Shown in pieces: positions 35,940 to 43,434 of a stretch of DNA of 64,000 bases (position 1 is the first letter of the stretch; every line of letters begins with the position of its first letter). The notes under the pieces were generated by a model. The model searched no databases. It saw nothing but the letters and a program-made list of their open reading frames with translations, and had not been told where the DNA came from. Location of the stretch: positions 1-64,000 of the forward strand of contig JBGPFE010000003.1 of assembly GCA_041483135.1 (NCBI GenBank). Direction: 5' to 3'. This DNA comes from PALSA-1004 sp041483135 (GTDB taxonomy: Bacteria > Pseudomonadota > Gammaproteobacteria > Burkholderiales > SG8-41). Made by a program: the position numbers and the translations under genes.

Positions 35940-36560
35940 CTAGTACTCGACCGGAACCGGATCTAGGCTCCGCCACATGTACCAGGTCGCGACCGAGCGC
36001 CACGGCAGCCAGCGCCTGGCGATCGAATTCATTTTGAGCTTCGACAGCGGCCGGCCATGGTTGTAATGCAGGCTCATGGCACGCTGCAGGCCGATGTCGT
36101 CGACCGGCAGCACGTCGGGGCGCGTCATGTAGAAAATGAGGAACATCTCGGCGGTCCAGCGGCCGATGCCGCGCACCTGCGTCAACTCGGCGATCAACTC
36201 ATCGTCCGACATCTTGTCCCAGCGCTTGACGTCGAGCCGGTTCTCGACGAAATGACGCGCCAGATCCTGCATGTAAACGACCTTGCTGCGCGACAGCCCG
36301 CAACCGCGCAAGGCGTCGGCGTCGTGGCTGTGGATGACCTCGGGCCGCATCGCCGGCACCGCGGTGATGAGTTTTTGCCATACGCTGGCGGCGGCCTTGA
36401 CCGAGATCTGCTGGCCGACGATCGAGCGCGCGAGCGTGTTGAACGCATCGCCGCGTGAACGCAGCGTGAGGCCGTGTGATCTGGCGGCTATTTTTTTTAT
36501 TACCGCATCGCGCTTCGCCAGCTCGCGGGTCGCCTGCTTCCAGTAGCTAGGGGTGGTCAT
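35940..36560 (-). CDS. DNA-3-methyladenine glycosylase II (AlkA-type)
   Basis: HhH-GPD superfamily base-excision enzyme that removes alkylated purines. The helix-hairpin-helix is LTQVRGIGRWTAEMFLIF and the catalytic aspartate is in DVLPVDDIGLQRA. The block LARSIVGQQISVKAAASVWQKL is typical of the AlkA/MAG group. The long upstream extension of the frame is a shadow of DUF2062; ATG 36560 gives 206 residues. Its ATG overlaps the DUF2062 stop as ATGA, so the two are co-translated. Confidence 0.92.
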   Translation of the reverse strand: MTTPSYWKQATRELAKRDAVIKKIAARSHGLTLRSRGDAFNTLARSIVGQQISVKAAASVWQKLITAVPAMRPEVIHSHDADALRGCGLSRSKVVYMQDLARHFVENRLDVKRWDKMSDDELIAELTQVRGIGRWTAEMFLIFYMTRPDVLPVDDIGLQRAMSLHYNHGRPLSKLKMNSIARRWLPWRSVATWYMWRSLDPVPVEY

Positions 36561-37129
36561 GATGCCGATGGGCTCCTGTTTATTCTGAGTTGCCGCCGAC
36601 GGTGCCATGCGCGGCCGACATAGAGCCGCCACGCGCAATTGACTGCGACAAAGCCGGTGATCGCGAGGAGCGCGGCGAGCAGCGGCAATCCGATCAGGAG
36701 CGGCTTGCCGACCGACACGGCCCAGTCCAGCATCGCCGGCAGCCAGTCGCGCAGGCGCATGCCTTCGGTGTGGACGGCGAGCGCCGGCACGCTTTCGCCG
36801 GCGCGCAGCAGCGCGACTTGGCCGAGTTTGTAGGCGCAGTAATACAGCGGCACGATCGTGAACGGATTGGTGTAGAGCGTGGTAAACGCGGCGACCGGCA
36901 GGTTCACACGAAACAGTATGGCGCCGATTGCCGCCGCGAGAAATTGCACCGGATTGCTGCCCGGGATCAGGCCGGTGAACATGCCGACCGCGACGCCGCC
37001 CGCGACCGCACGCCGGTGCAAGTGCCACAGGTTGTGGTGCTTGAGCAGCGGGCCGAACCATCCGATGTAGCGATTCTCGAGGATCGTTGCATGGCTCGGC
37101 AGGTATTTCCTGAAAAACTTGCGGGGCAT
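36557..37129 (-). CDS. DUF2062 membrane protein
   Basis: A 190-residue protein with the DUF2062 pattern: a basic N-terminus, AVAGGVAVGMFTGLIPGSNP, then TTLYTNPFTIVPLYYCAYKLG and two or three membrane segments. Function unknown. It is the first gene of a two-gene minus-strand unit with the glycosylase and is divergent from comEC. Confidence 0.87.
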   Translation of the reverse strand: MPRKFFRKYLPSHATILENRYIGWFGPLLKHHNLWHLHRRAVAGGVAVGMFTGLIPGSNPVQFLAAAIGAILFRVNLPVAAFTTLYTNPFTIVPLYYCAYKLGQVALLRAGESVPALAVHTEGMRLRDWLPAMLDWAVSVGKPLLIGLPLLAALLAITGFVAVNCAWRLYVGRAWHRRRQLRINRSPSAS

Positions 37130-37206
37130 GGAGGGCCGGACTGAAAAGGGTAGATATTGTATCGAAAATCGTCTCTCAACCGGCCCGGTCGTGCGTTAAG
37201 CCATGA

Positions 37207-39627
37207 ATGTCTTTGCACAGCGGGTCGTTCATGCGTCTTAATGTTATTGGCTTCGCCGCCGGCGTGTGGTGGCTGCAGGTGCAGGCGCAATTGCCGTCGC
37301 CGCACTGGTACTGGCTCGCCGCGCCGCTCGCGTGCCTGGCGCTGCTGACGGCGCGGCCGTCGCTGCCGCCGCTGCGCATAACGCGGTGCGCGCTGGCGAT
37401 GGCGTGCTGTATTGCGTGCGGGTTTTTGTGGGCGGCGTGGCTCGCCGGGCAGCGACTTGCCGATGCGCTGCCAGCGGAGTGGGAAGGGCCGGACATTCAA
37501 CTCGCCGGTGTTATCGCCGTCCTGCCTCAGCCGTACGAGCGCAGCCTGCGTTTCGAGTTCGATGTCGAGCGCGTGCTGACGCCCCAGGCCGTCGTTCCCG
37601 CGCATATCGCATTGTCGTGGTGGGGAAGCCCGGCGCGCGACGACCGGCCGGCGACGTTTCCCGAGTTGCATGCGGGCGAGCGCTGGCAGCTTACGGTGCG
37701 GCTGCGGCGACCGCACGGCACGCTCAATCCGCACGGTTTCGATTACGAAGCATGGCTGCTCGAACGCAACATCCGCGCGACCGGTTACATCCGGCCCAGT
37801 GGTGGCAACCGGCGGCTGTCGACGCTGGTGATGCGGCCGCAATATCTCGTCGAGCGCGTGCGTGAAGCGGTCCGCGGCCGCATTCAGACCTCGCTTGCCG
37901 ACGCGCCGTATGCCGGCGTGCTCGCGGCGCTCGCAATCGGCGACCAGCGCGCAATCACTCAAACGCAGTGGCAGACCTTCACGCGCACCGGCGTGAATCA
38001 CCTGATGAGCATCTCGGGCCTGCACGTGACGATGATTTCGGGCCTCGCGTTCGCGCTCGCCTATTACCTGTGGCGCTTGAGCGCGCGCCTGACGCTGTGG
38101 CTGCCGGCGCGCAAGGCAGCTGCGGTCGCGGGTCTTTCCGCCGCGTTTGTGTACGCCTGGCTTGCGGGATTCGAGGTGCCGGCGCAGCGCACCGTCTATA
38201 TGCTGGCGGTGGTGGCGGCTGCGCTGTGGATGGGGCGCCTCACTTCGGCATCGGCGGTATTGAGCGCAGCGTTGCTCGCCGTGCTCGCGCTCGATCCATG
38301 GGCGGTGCTCGCGCCGGGGTTCTGGTTGTCGTTCGGCGCGGTGGCGCTGATACTGCTGGTGTCGACCGGCCGGATCGCGCCGCCGCACTGGCTGACGGCG
38401 TGGGCGCGCGTGCAATGGGCGGTGACGCTGGGGCTGATCCCGCTGCTGCTCGCGCTGTTCCAGCAGGTGTCGCTGGTTTCGCCGCTCGCCAACGCCGTCG
38501 CGATCCCGGTGGTGAGCCTGGTCGTCGTGCCGCTGACTTTGATCGGCGTGATGTTGCCGTTCGATCTCGTGCTGCAGCTCGCGCATGCGGTGATGGGAGC
38601 GTGCGGAGCGCTGTTGGAATGGATGAGCGCGCTGCCCGCCGCAGTCTGGCAGCAGCACGCGCCGCCCACGTGGACTGTGGCGGCGGCGATGTCCGGCGTG
38701 CTGTGGCTGTTGCTGCCGCGCGGTTTTCCGGCGCGCTGGATCGGTGCGGCAGCGCTGCTGCCGATATTTCTGGTCGAGCCGCCATTGCTGGCCGAAGGCG
38801 CCCTCAGGTTGAGCGTGCTCGACGTCGGGCAGGGGCTCGCGGTCGTTGCACAAACCCGCAACCACGCGTTGCTCTACGATGCCGGCCCCGCGTTCGGGCC
38901 GCAGATCGACAGCGGCAACCGCATCGTCGTGCCATTTCTGCGTGCGGCCGGCGTGCGCACGCTGACGGGGATGGTGATAAGTCACAGCGACAACGACCAT
39001 AGCGGCGGCGCAAGTTCGGTGCTGCAGGCATTGCCGGTCGACTGGTTATTGTCATCGCTGCCCGCTACGCATCCGCTGCTCGCGCAAGTTGCGTCGTCGC
39101 AACGATGCACGGCCGGCGAGCGCTGGGAGTGGGATGGCGTCGAGTTCGATTTGCTGCACCCGAGGCCTGAGAGCTACGCGCGCGAAAAGCTGCGCGTGAA
39201 CGACCGCGGCTGCGTGCTGCGCATCGGCACCGCGGGTGCGAGCGTGCTGCTCACTGCGGACATCGAGAGTAAATCGGAGCGCGAGCTGCTGGCGGCGGTC
39301 CCGGACCGGCTGCGCGCGCAGGTGCTGCTCGTGCCGCACCACGGCAGCCGCACCTCGTCATCGCCCGAGTTCATCGCGCAGGTCGACCCCGCCATTGCGC
39401 TCGTTGCCGCCGGCTACCGCAACCGGTTCGGGCATCCGAAAGACGACGTGCTCGACCGCTACCGCGCGCTCGGCAGCCGCATCTATCGCACCGATCATGA
39501 CGGTGCGCTGCTGCTCGACGTCGGCCGTGATGGCGCGATCAGCGTGCAGCGCTATCGCGGGCTGTACCGGCGCTACTGGCACGCGCCAACCGAAAATCCC
39601 GACCTGCCCGAGGATGAAGTGCCGTGA
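37207..39627 (+). CDS. comEC: DNA internalisation-related competence protein ComEC/Rec2
   Basis: Inner-membrane channel that takes up single-stranded DNA during transformation. The 806-residue protein has the N-terminal DUF4131 region, the multi-helix Competence domain (GVNHLMSISGLHVTMISG) and a C-terminal metallo-beta-lactamase-like domain with LDVGQGLAVV, SHSDNDHSGG and LLVPHHGSRTSSS. ATG 37207 is used, with ATG 37231 as an alternative. It is complete, but other competence genes are not near. It ends exactly where the convergent hydrolase gene ends. Confidence 0.94.
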   Translation: MSLHSGSFMRLNVIGFAAGVWWLQVQAQLPSPHWYWLAAPLACLALLTARPSLPPLRITRCALAMACCIACGFLWAAWLAGQRLADALPAEWEGPDIQLAGVIAVLPQPYERSLRFEFDVERVLTPQAVVPAHIALSWWGSPARDDRPATFPELHAGERWQLTVRLRRPHGTLNPHGFDYEAWLLERNIRATGYIRPSGGNRRLSTLVMRPQYLVERVREAVRGRIQTSLADAPYAGVLAALAIGDQRAITQTQWQTFTRTGVNHLMSISGLHVTMISGLAFALAYYLWRLSARLTLWLPARKAAAVAGLSAAFVYAWLAGFEVPAQRTVYMLAVVAAALWMGRLTSASAVLSAALLAVLALDPWAVLAPGFWLSFGAVALILLVSTGRIAPPHWLTAWARVQWAVTLGLIPLLLALFQQVSLVSPLANAVAIPVVSLVVVPLTLIGVMLPFDLVLQLAHAVMGACGALLEWMSALPAAVWQQHAPPTWTVAAAMSGVLWLLLPRGFPARWIGAAALLPIFLVEPPLLAEGALRLSVLDVGQGLAVVAQTRNHALLYDAGPAFGPQIDSGNRIVVPFLRAAGVRTLTGMVISHSDNDHSGGASSVLQALPVDWLLSSLPATHPLLAQVASSQRCTAGERWEWDGVEFDLLHPRPESYAREKLRVNDRGCVLRIGTAGASVLLTADIESKSERELLAAVPDRLRAQVLLVPHHGSRTSSSPEFIAQVDPAIALVAAGYRNRFGHPKDDVLDRYRALGSRIYRTDHDGALLLDVGRDGAISVQRYRGLYRRYWHAPTENPDLPEDEVP

Positions 39628-40413
39628 TCACAGGAAACCGATCAGCGCATCGAGTACCGCATCGGGCTGCTCGGCCATCAAGGCGTGCCCGCTGCCTTCG
39701 AGAGTGACGGTTTGCGCGTGCGGGAGACGCTTGACGAATTCGTGCGTTGCGCGCGGCGGGATCATCTGATCGCGGCTGCCGACGATGACGAGCGCGGGAC
39801 ACTGAATACTCGCCGCCGCATCAGCCGCCACGTAATCGTGGCACGCCTTGAAGTCGGCGTAGAGGACGCCCGACGCCTGGCGCTCCAGCAGCCGCAAATT
39901 CATGCCGAGCAGCCACAGGCCGGGCGCGGTGTTGCCGCCGATCTGCGCGCGGGGGCTAAACGACCAGACATTGATCATGTCGAGCGCCGCGTGATCGTCA
40001 GCCCGCGCAGCGTCGAGCAGCGGTTCGGCGACCGGCATCGGCACCGCCGTGCCGAGCAGGGCGATCTTCGCAATCCGCAACGGGTGATGCGCGGCGAGCT
40101 CGAGCGCCACCAGCGAACCCATGCTGTGGCCGACGCTTGCCGCCCGCTTTACGCCGGCGCCGTCCAGCGCGGCGATCACCCAATCGGCCATCGCAGCGAT
40201 CGATGCGAGCGCGGGTCCCTGTGAGCGGCCGTGGCCGGGCAGGTCGGGCGCGAGCACGTTGTACCGGTGGTAAGCGAAATAGCGGCTTTGCAGCACCCAT
40301 GCGCTGTGGTCCTGTTCGCCGCCATGGATGAACACCACCGTCGGCAGCGCCGGATCAATCGCGTGGCCGGCAGTGTAGACGTAGGCGCTTTTGCCCCGCA
40401 CGTCGAGTTTCAT
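39628..40413 (-). CDS. Alpha/beta hydrolase
   Basis: A 261-residue alpha/beta-fold hydrolase. The oxyanion region is FIHGGEQDHSAW, the nucleophile elbow GHSMG (near residue 96), the acid probably Asp in GSRDQMIPP, and the histidine in GSGHALMAEQP. No signal peptide is present, so it is cytoplasmic. It starts six bases after the sulfhydrylase gene and is probably co-transcribed with it. The substrate is unknown; homoserine acetyl transfer is unlikely given its small size. Confidence 0.87.
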   Translation of the reverse strand: MKLDVRGKSAYVYTAGHAIDPALPTVVFIHGGEQDHSAWVLQSRYFAYHRYNVLAPDLPGHGRSQGPALASIAAMADWVIAALDGAGVKRAASVGHSMGSLVALELAAHHPLRIAKIALLGTAVPMPVAEPLLDAARADDHAALDMINVWSFSPRAQIGGNTAPGLWLLGMNLRLLERQASGVLYADFKACHDYVAADAAASIQCPALVIVGSRDQMIPPRATHEFVKRLPHAQTVTLEGSGHALMAEQPDAVLDALIGFL

Positions 40414-40419
40414 CGCGAC

Positions 40420-41715
40420 TTAGGCTTTCTGCGATGCATGGAGCGCGCGGCTCAGATCTTCGATCAAATCGTCGGGGTCTTCGAGGCCGATCGACAGGCG
40501 GATCGTGCCTTCGCTGATGCCGGCAGCCCTGAGCGCCGCTTCGTCCATGCGGTAATGGGTGGTAGACGCGGGATGGATCACGAGGGATTTGGCGTCACCG
40601 ACGTTGGCGAGATGCGAAAATACGCGCAAGGTGTCGATGAAACGCCGCCCGGCAGGACGCCCGCCGCGAATCGTGAAGCTGAATACCGCGCCGCACCCTT
40701 TGGGCAGCAGTTTTTGCGCGAGCGCGTGATCGGGATGATCCGGCAGCTCGGGATAGATCACCGCTTCAACCGCTTCGTGGCCGGCGAGAAACGCGACGAT
40801 CCTGCGCGTGTTCTCGACATGCCGCTGCATTCTGAGCGGCAGCGTCTCGATTCCCTGCAGGATGTGGAATGCGTTGGTCGGGCTCATGCAGGCGCCGAAA
40901 TCGCGCAATCCCTCGCGCCGCGCGCGCAGCAGAAATGCGGCGACGGTCGATTCCTCGTCGAACACCATGCCGTGGAAGCCGTCGTACGGCTCCGACAGCA
41001 GCGGAAATTTTTCCGAGGTTTCCCAGTCGAATTTGCCGCTGTCGACCAGCACACCGCCGATCGCAACGCCATGACCGCCGAGGAATTTGGTCGCCGAGTG
41101 ATAGAGCAGGTCGGCGCCGAGCTCGAAGGGCCGCATCAGATACGGCGTGGTAAACGTCGAGTCGACCAGCAGCGGCAGCCCTGCATCATGGGCGACCGCT
41201 GCCACGCGCGGCACGTCGAGCACATCAAGGCCGGGGTTGCCGAGCGTCTCGCCGAATACGAGCCGCGTATTGGGTCGAATTGCCGTGCGGAATGCGTCGA
41301 CCTCGCGCGGATCGACGAACGTGGTTGCGATGCCGAAGCGCGGCAGCGTGTAATTCAGCAGGTTGTGCGAGCCGCCGTAGAGCGAGCGCGACGCGACGAT
41401 GTGCGAACCCGCGCCCATCAGCGTCGCGATCGCGAGGTGCAGCGCGGCCTGGCCGCTCGCGGCGGCGATCGCGCCGATGCCGCCTTCGAGCGCGGCAACG
41501 CGTTCCTCGAGCACGGCACAGGTTGGATTCGAGATGCGCGAGTAGACGTGGCCGGCGCGCTCCATGTTGAAGAGCGCCGCCGCCTGATCGGTGTCTTTGA
41601 AGACGAAGCTGGTGGTCTGGTAGATCGGGGTCGCGCGCGCGCCGTACAGCGGATCGGGCTGCTGGCCCGCGTGCAGGCTCAGCGTATCAAAACTAAAGGA
41701 TTTTGGAACGGCCAT
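40420..41715 (-). CDS. metY: O-acetylhomoserine aminocarboxypropyltransferase (sulfhydrylase)
   Basis: PLP enzyme of the Cys/Met metabolism family that makes homocysteine from O-acetylhomoserine and sulfide. The family N-terminus FDTLSLHAGQQPDP and the PLP lysine in HSATKFLGGHG are clear, along with the cofactor-binding stretch SGQAALHLAI. The 431-residue length and the sequence SEPYDGFHGMVF favour MetY over the shorter MetB/MetC enzymes. A hairpin containing the ribosome site lies directly before the ATG. Confidence 0.93.
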   Translation of the reverse strand: MAVPKSFSFDTLSLHAGQQPDPLYGARATPIYQTTSFVFKDTDQAAALFNMERAGHVYSRISNPTCAVLEERVAALEGGIGAIAAASGQAALHLAIATLMGAGSHIVASRSLYGGSHNLLNYTLPRFGIATTFVDPREVDAFRTAIRPNTRLVFGETLGNPGLDVLDVPRVAAVAHDAGLPLLVDSTFTTPYLMRPFELGADLLYHSATKFLGGHGVAIGGVLVDSGKFDWETSEKFPLLSEPYDGFHGMVFDEESTVAAFLLRARREGLRDFGACMSPTNAFHILQGIETLPLRMQRHVENTRRIVAFLAGHEAVEAVIYPELPDHPDHALAQKLLPKGCGAVFSFTIRGGRPAGRRFIDTLRVFSHLANVGDAKSLVIHPASTTHYRMDEAALRAAGISEGTIRLSIGLEDPDDLIEDLSRALHASQKA

Positions 41716-41736
41716 GGGACCTCCACTGGAGATCCC
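41716..41736. promoter_or_regulatory. Palindrome covering the metY ribosome site
   Basis: On the minus strand GGGATCTCC-AGT-GGAGGTCCC ends right before the ATG. The nine-base arms pair with one G-U. The GGAGG of the 3' arm is the ribosome site. A TACAAT box lies at 41742-41737, so the palindrome could act as a DNA operator at the transcription start or as an RNA hairpin masking the ribosome site. Confidence 0.45.
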
Positions 41737-41833
41737 ATTGTAACAAGGCGGGGGAGAGCGCCTGCGGACCTGACCGCGCCGTTAAGCGGCAGCCAGCGTG
41801 CCGGCGAATTTAATCCGGCAGTTTCTGCCGGTA

Positions 41834-42247
41834 TTAAAACTTCTTGTGCAGCATGAAACCGGGCGCGCGCTTGGGTTGCAGGCCAAGACTGCTGCTCGGG
41901 CTCAATTCGACGGTGCTCGAGGAATTGATGTTGAGCCCGACGCCGACGCCCCATTCGTTTTTCTGGTCGAGCGGCACGACGAGGCCCTTCGCCTCGCGGT
42001 TGTAGTTGATACCGAACGGCAACTCGATTCCGTTGCTGGCAGCACTACCGGACTGAGGTTTGAGGCCAAGATGACTGGGCGTGAGCTTCGCGCGCAACGT
42101 GTCGGCGTCGAGCTGGATCGGCGGGTGCAGATCGGCGGGCGGCGACATCGTGGTAACTGCACTTTGCGCGAAGGAAACCGTTGCAATCGAGCCCGCGGCG
42201 AGCGTGGCAGCGGCAAGCAGCATAAGAGTACGCGGATGACCGGTCAT
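41834..42247 (-). CDS. Exported hypothetical protein
   Basis: A 137-residue protein with a signal peptide (MTGHPRTLMLLAAATLAAGSIATVSFAQ). The mature part is Pro/Leu/Ser-rich with a segment GIELPFGINYNREAKGLVVP and EWGVGVGLNIN, which may form a few beta-strands. It ends in basic residues (FMLHKKF). No family is recognised. A ribosome site (AGGAGAAGG) and a promoter upstream support it as a real gene. Confidence 0.7.
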   Translation of the reverse strand: MTGHPRTLMLLAAATLAAGSIATVSFAQSAVTTMSPPADLHPPIQLDADTLRAKLTPSHLGLKPQSGSAASNGIELPFGINYNREAKGLVVPLDQKNEWGVGVGLNINSSSTVELSPSSSLGLQPKRAPGFMLHKKF

Positions 42248-42315
42248 GGCGCCTTCTCCTGCTTAAGTGCTGAGAACCGGGCTGCTTGGGCAGTCTTATA
42301 TCCGGGGGTAGCAAT

Positions 42316-42345
42316 ATTATCAACCCGAAAGTGTGACTTTTTCAA
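42316..42345 (-). promoter_or_regulatory. Promoter of the exported hypothetical gene
   Basis: On the minus strand TTGAAA (42345-42340) and GATAAT (42321-42316) are 18 bases apart, giving a leader of about 60 bases before ATG 42247. Confidence 0.5.
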
Positions 42346-42665
42346 CAGTTACTTGAACAGAACCCGGTCGGCTCGAGATTTCGTTTGTACTTTGTGAGTA
42401 TATGGTAATCAATCGCTTATGTTATATTTCAGAGAATATGCATCATGTCAGCCGCGAGCGCGGGTCGAGCATTGGCTGCCAACGCCGGGTCCTGCAGCCC
42501 TGGACGCAGCGCCAGCGGCTCCGGCGCGTGGCAGGGGGTTCCAGACACGCACAATGCGCCGTGCCTCGGCTTCCTTGTCATTGCCCGGGATAATCGCTGA
42601 CGATTTATGGTGCTGCAGGCGGTGCACAATAGTGCTTTGCTCATTTTGCAGCGGTCATATCCGCA
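42346..42665. other. Intergenic region, no supported gene
   Basis: Short frames on both strands (for example 42402-42593 and 42419-42673 plus) have no domain or ribosome site. The left 80 bases are AT-rich, while the middle is GC-rich. I see no terminator or tRNA in it. Confidence 0.4.
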
Positions 42666-43430
42666 ATGTATAAAAAATGTCCTGAATGCGGCTTTGAGCG
42701 CAAACCGGATGATCGGTCCGATCCCGGCGTTTGCCCGGCGTGCAGGCTGGTGTTTGCCAAATGGGTGAGCCGTACGCTCGGTAGCGGCGGCGCGAATCGC
42801 ATAGCGGACGGCGATGAATCGCAGGGAGAAGGGCGGGTAGCGATGCTGGTCGCTCGCTTGACCTTCATTGAGCCGCACACGGACCCCACGGTATTTTGGG
42901 GACGCGTAGCGGTATACGTCGTGCTTTTTGCATGGGGCTGGTACTTCATCCTGCTCAATTTTCGCAGCTACGAAATCATGAGTTCGTTCATGCATCGGGT
43001 CGATCTGGTGTTCCATGAGGCGGGGCACGTGGTTTTCATTCCATTTGGCTCTTTCATGACGATACTCGGCGGAACTTTGGGCCAGTTGATCATGCCCATA
43101 GTTGTAATGGTGGCGCTGATCGTCACCGGTCACGACAACTTCGGCGGCTCGGTCGGACTCTGGTGGCTGGGTCAAAGCCTCATGGACTGCGCGCCTTACA
43201 TCGCCGATGCGCGGGCGTTGCAATTGCCGCTGCTCGGCGGCGGCACCGGCCAGGACCGGCCCGGTATGCACGACTGGGAAAATATCTTGCTCGACTTGAA
43301 TATCATCCAGCACGATCTGCAAATCGGCGCGGCAGCCCATATTATGGGTGCAATCGTGATGCTGGCTGCATTCGCGTGGGGAGGCTACATATTGCTGCAG
43401 CAATACCGAAATCTCGAACGTCAGGATTGA
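42666..43430 (+). CDS. Zinc-ribbon membrane protein with HEAGH metalloprotease-like motif
   Basis: A 254-residue protein. The N-terminus is a zinc ribbon (MYKKCPECGFERK ... CPACRLVF). Four to five hydrophobic segments follow, with the HExxH motif in VFHEAGHVVF at the edge of one of them, as in membrane-embedded metalloproteases (M50-like). The second metal ligand that a protease needs is not obvious; Asp or His around ADARALQLP or IQHDLQIGAA is possible. It is only four bases ahead of relA and may share its transcript. Function is inferred from motif alone. Confidence 0.7.
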   Translation: MYKKCPECGFERKPDDRSDPGVCPACRLVFAKWVSRTLGSGGANRIADGDESQGEGRVAMLVARLTFIEPHTDPTVFWGRVAVYVVLFAWGWYFILLNFRSYEIMSSFMHRVDLVFHEAGHVVFIPFGSFMTILGGTLGQLIMPIVVMVALIVTGHDNFGGSVGLWWLGQSLMDCAPYIADARALQLPLLGGGTGQDRPGMHDWENILLDLNIIQHDLQIGAAAHIMGAIVMLAAFAWGGYILLQQYRNLERQD

Positions 43431-43434
43431 TCAT

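Noticed and set aside
35641..35943. 100-codon plus-strand ORF
   Set aside because: Crosses a dispersed noncoding repeat and has no protein-like features.
36967..39000. 677-codon minus-strand frame opposite comEC
   Set aside because: Composition (Arg, Gln, His) is that of an antisense shadow; comEC and DUF2062 are clearly the real genes.
40231..41856. 541-codon plus-strand frame opposite metY and the hydrolase
   Set aside because: Shadow frame; both minus-strand genes have full catalytic motifs.
42429..43403. 324-codon minus-strand frame opposite the zinc-ribbon gene
   Set aside because: Antisense shadow; the plus-strand protein has paired CxxC motifs and HEAGH.
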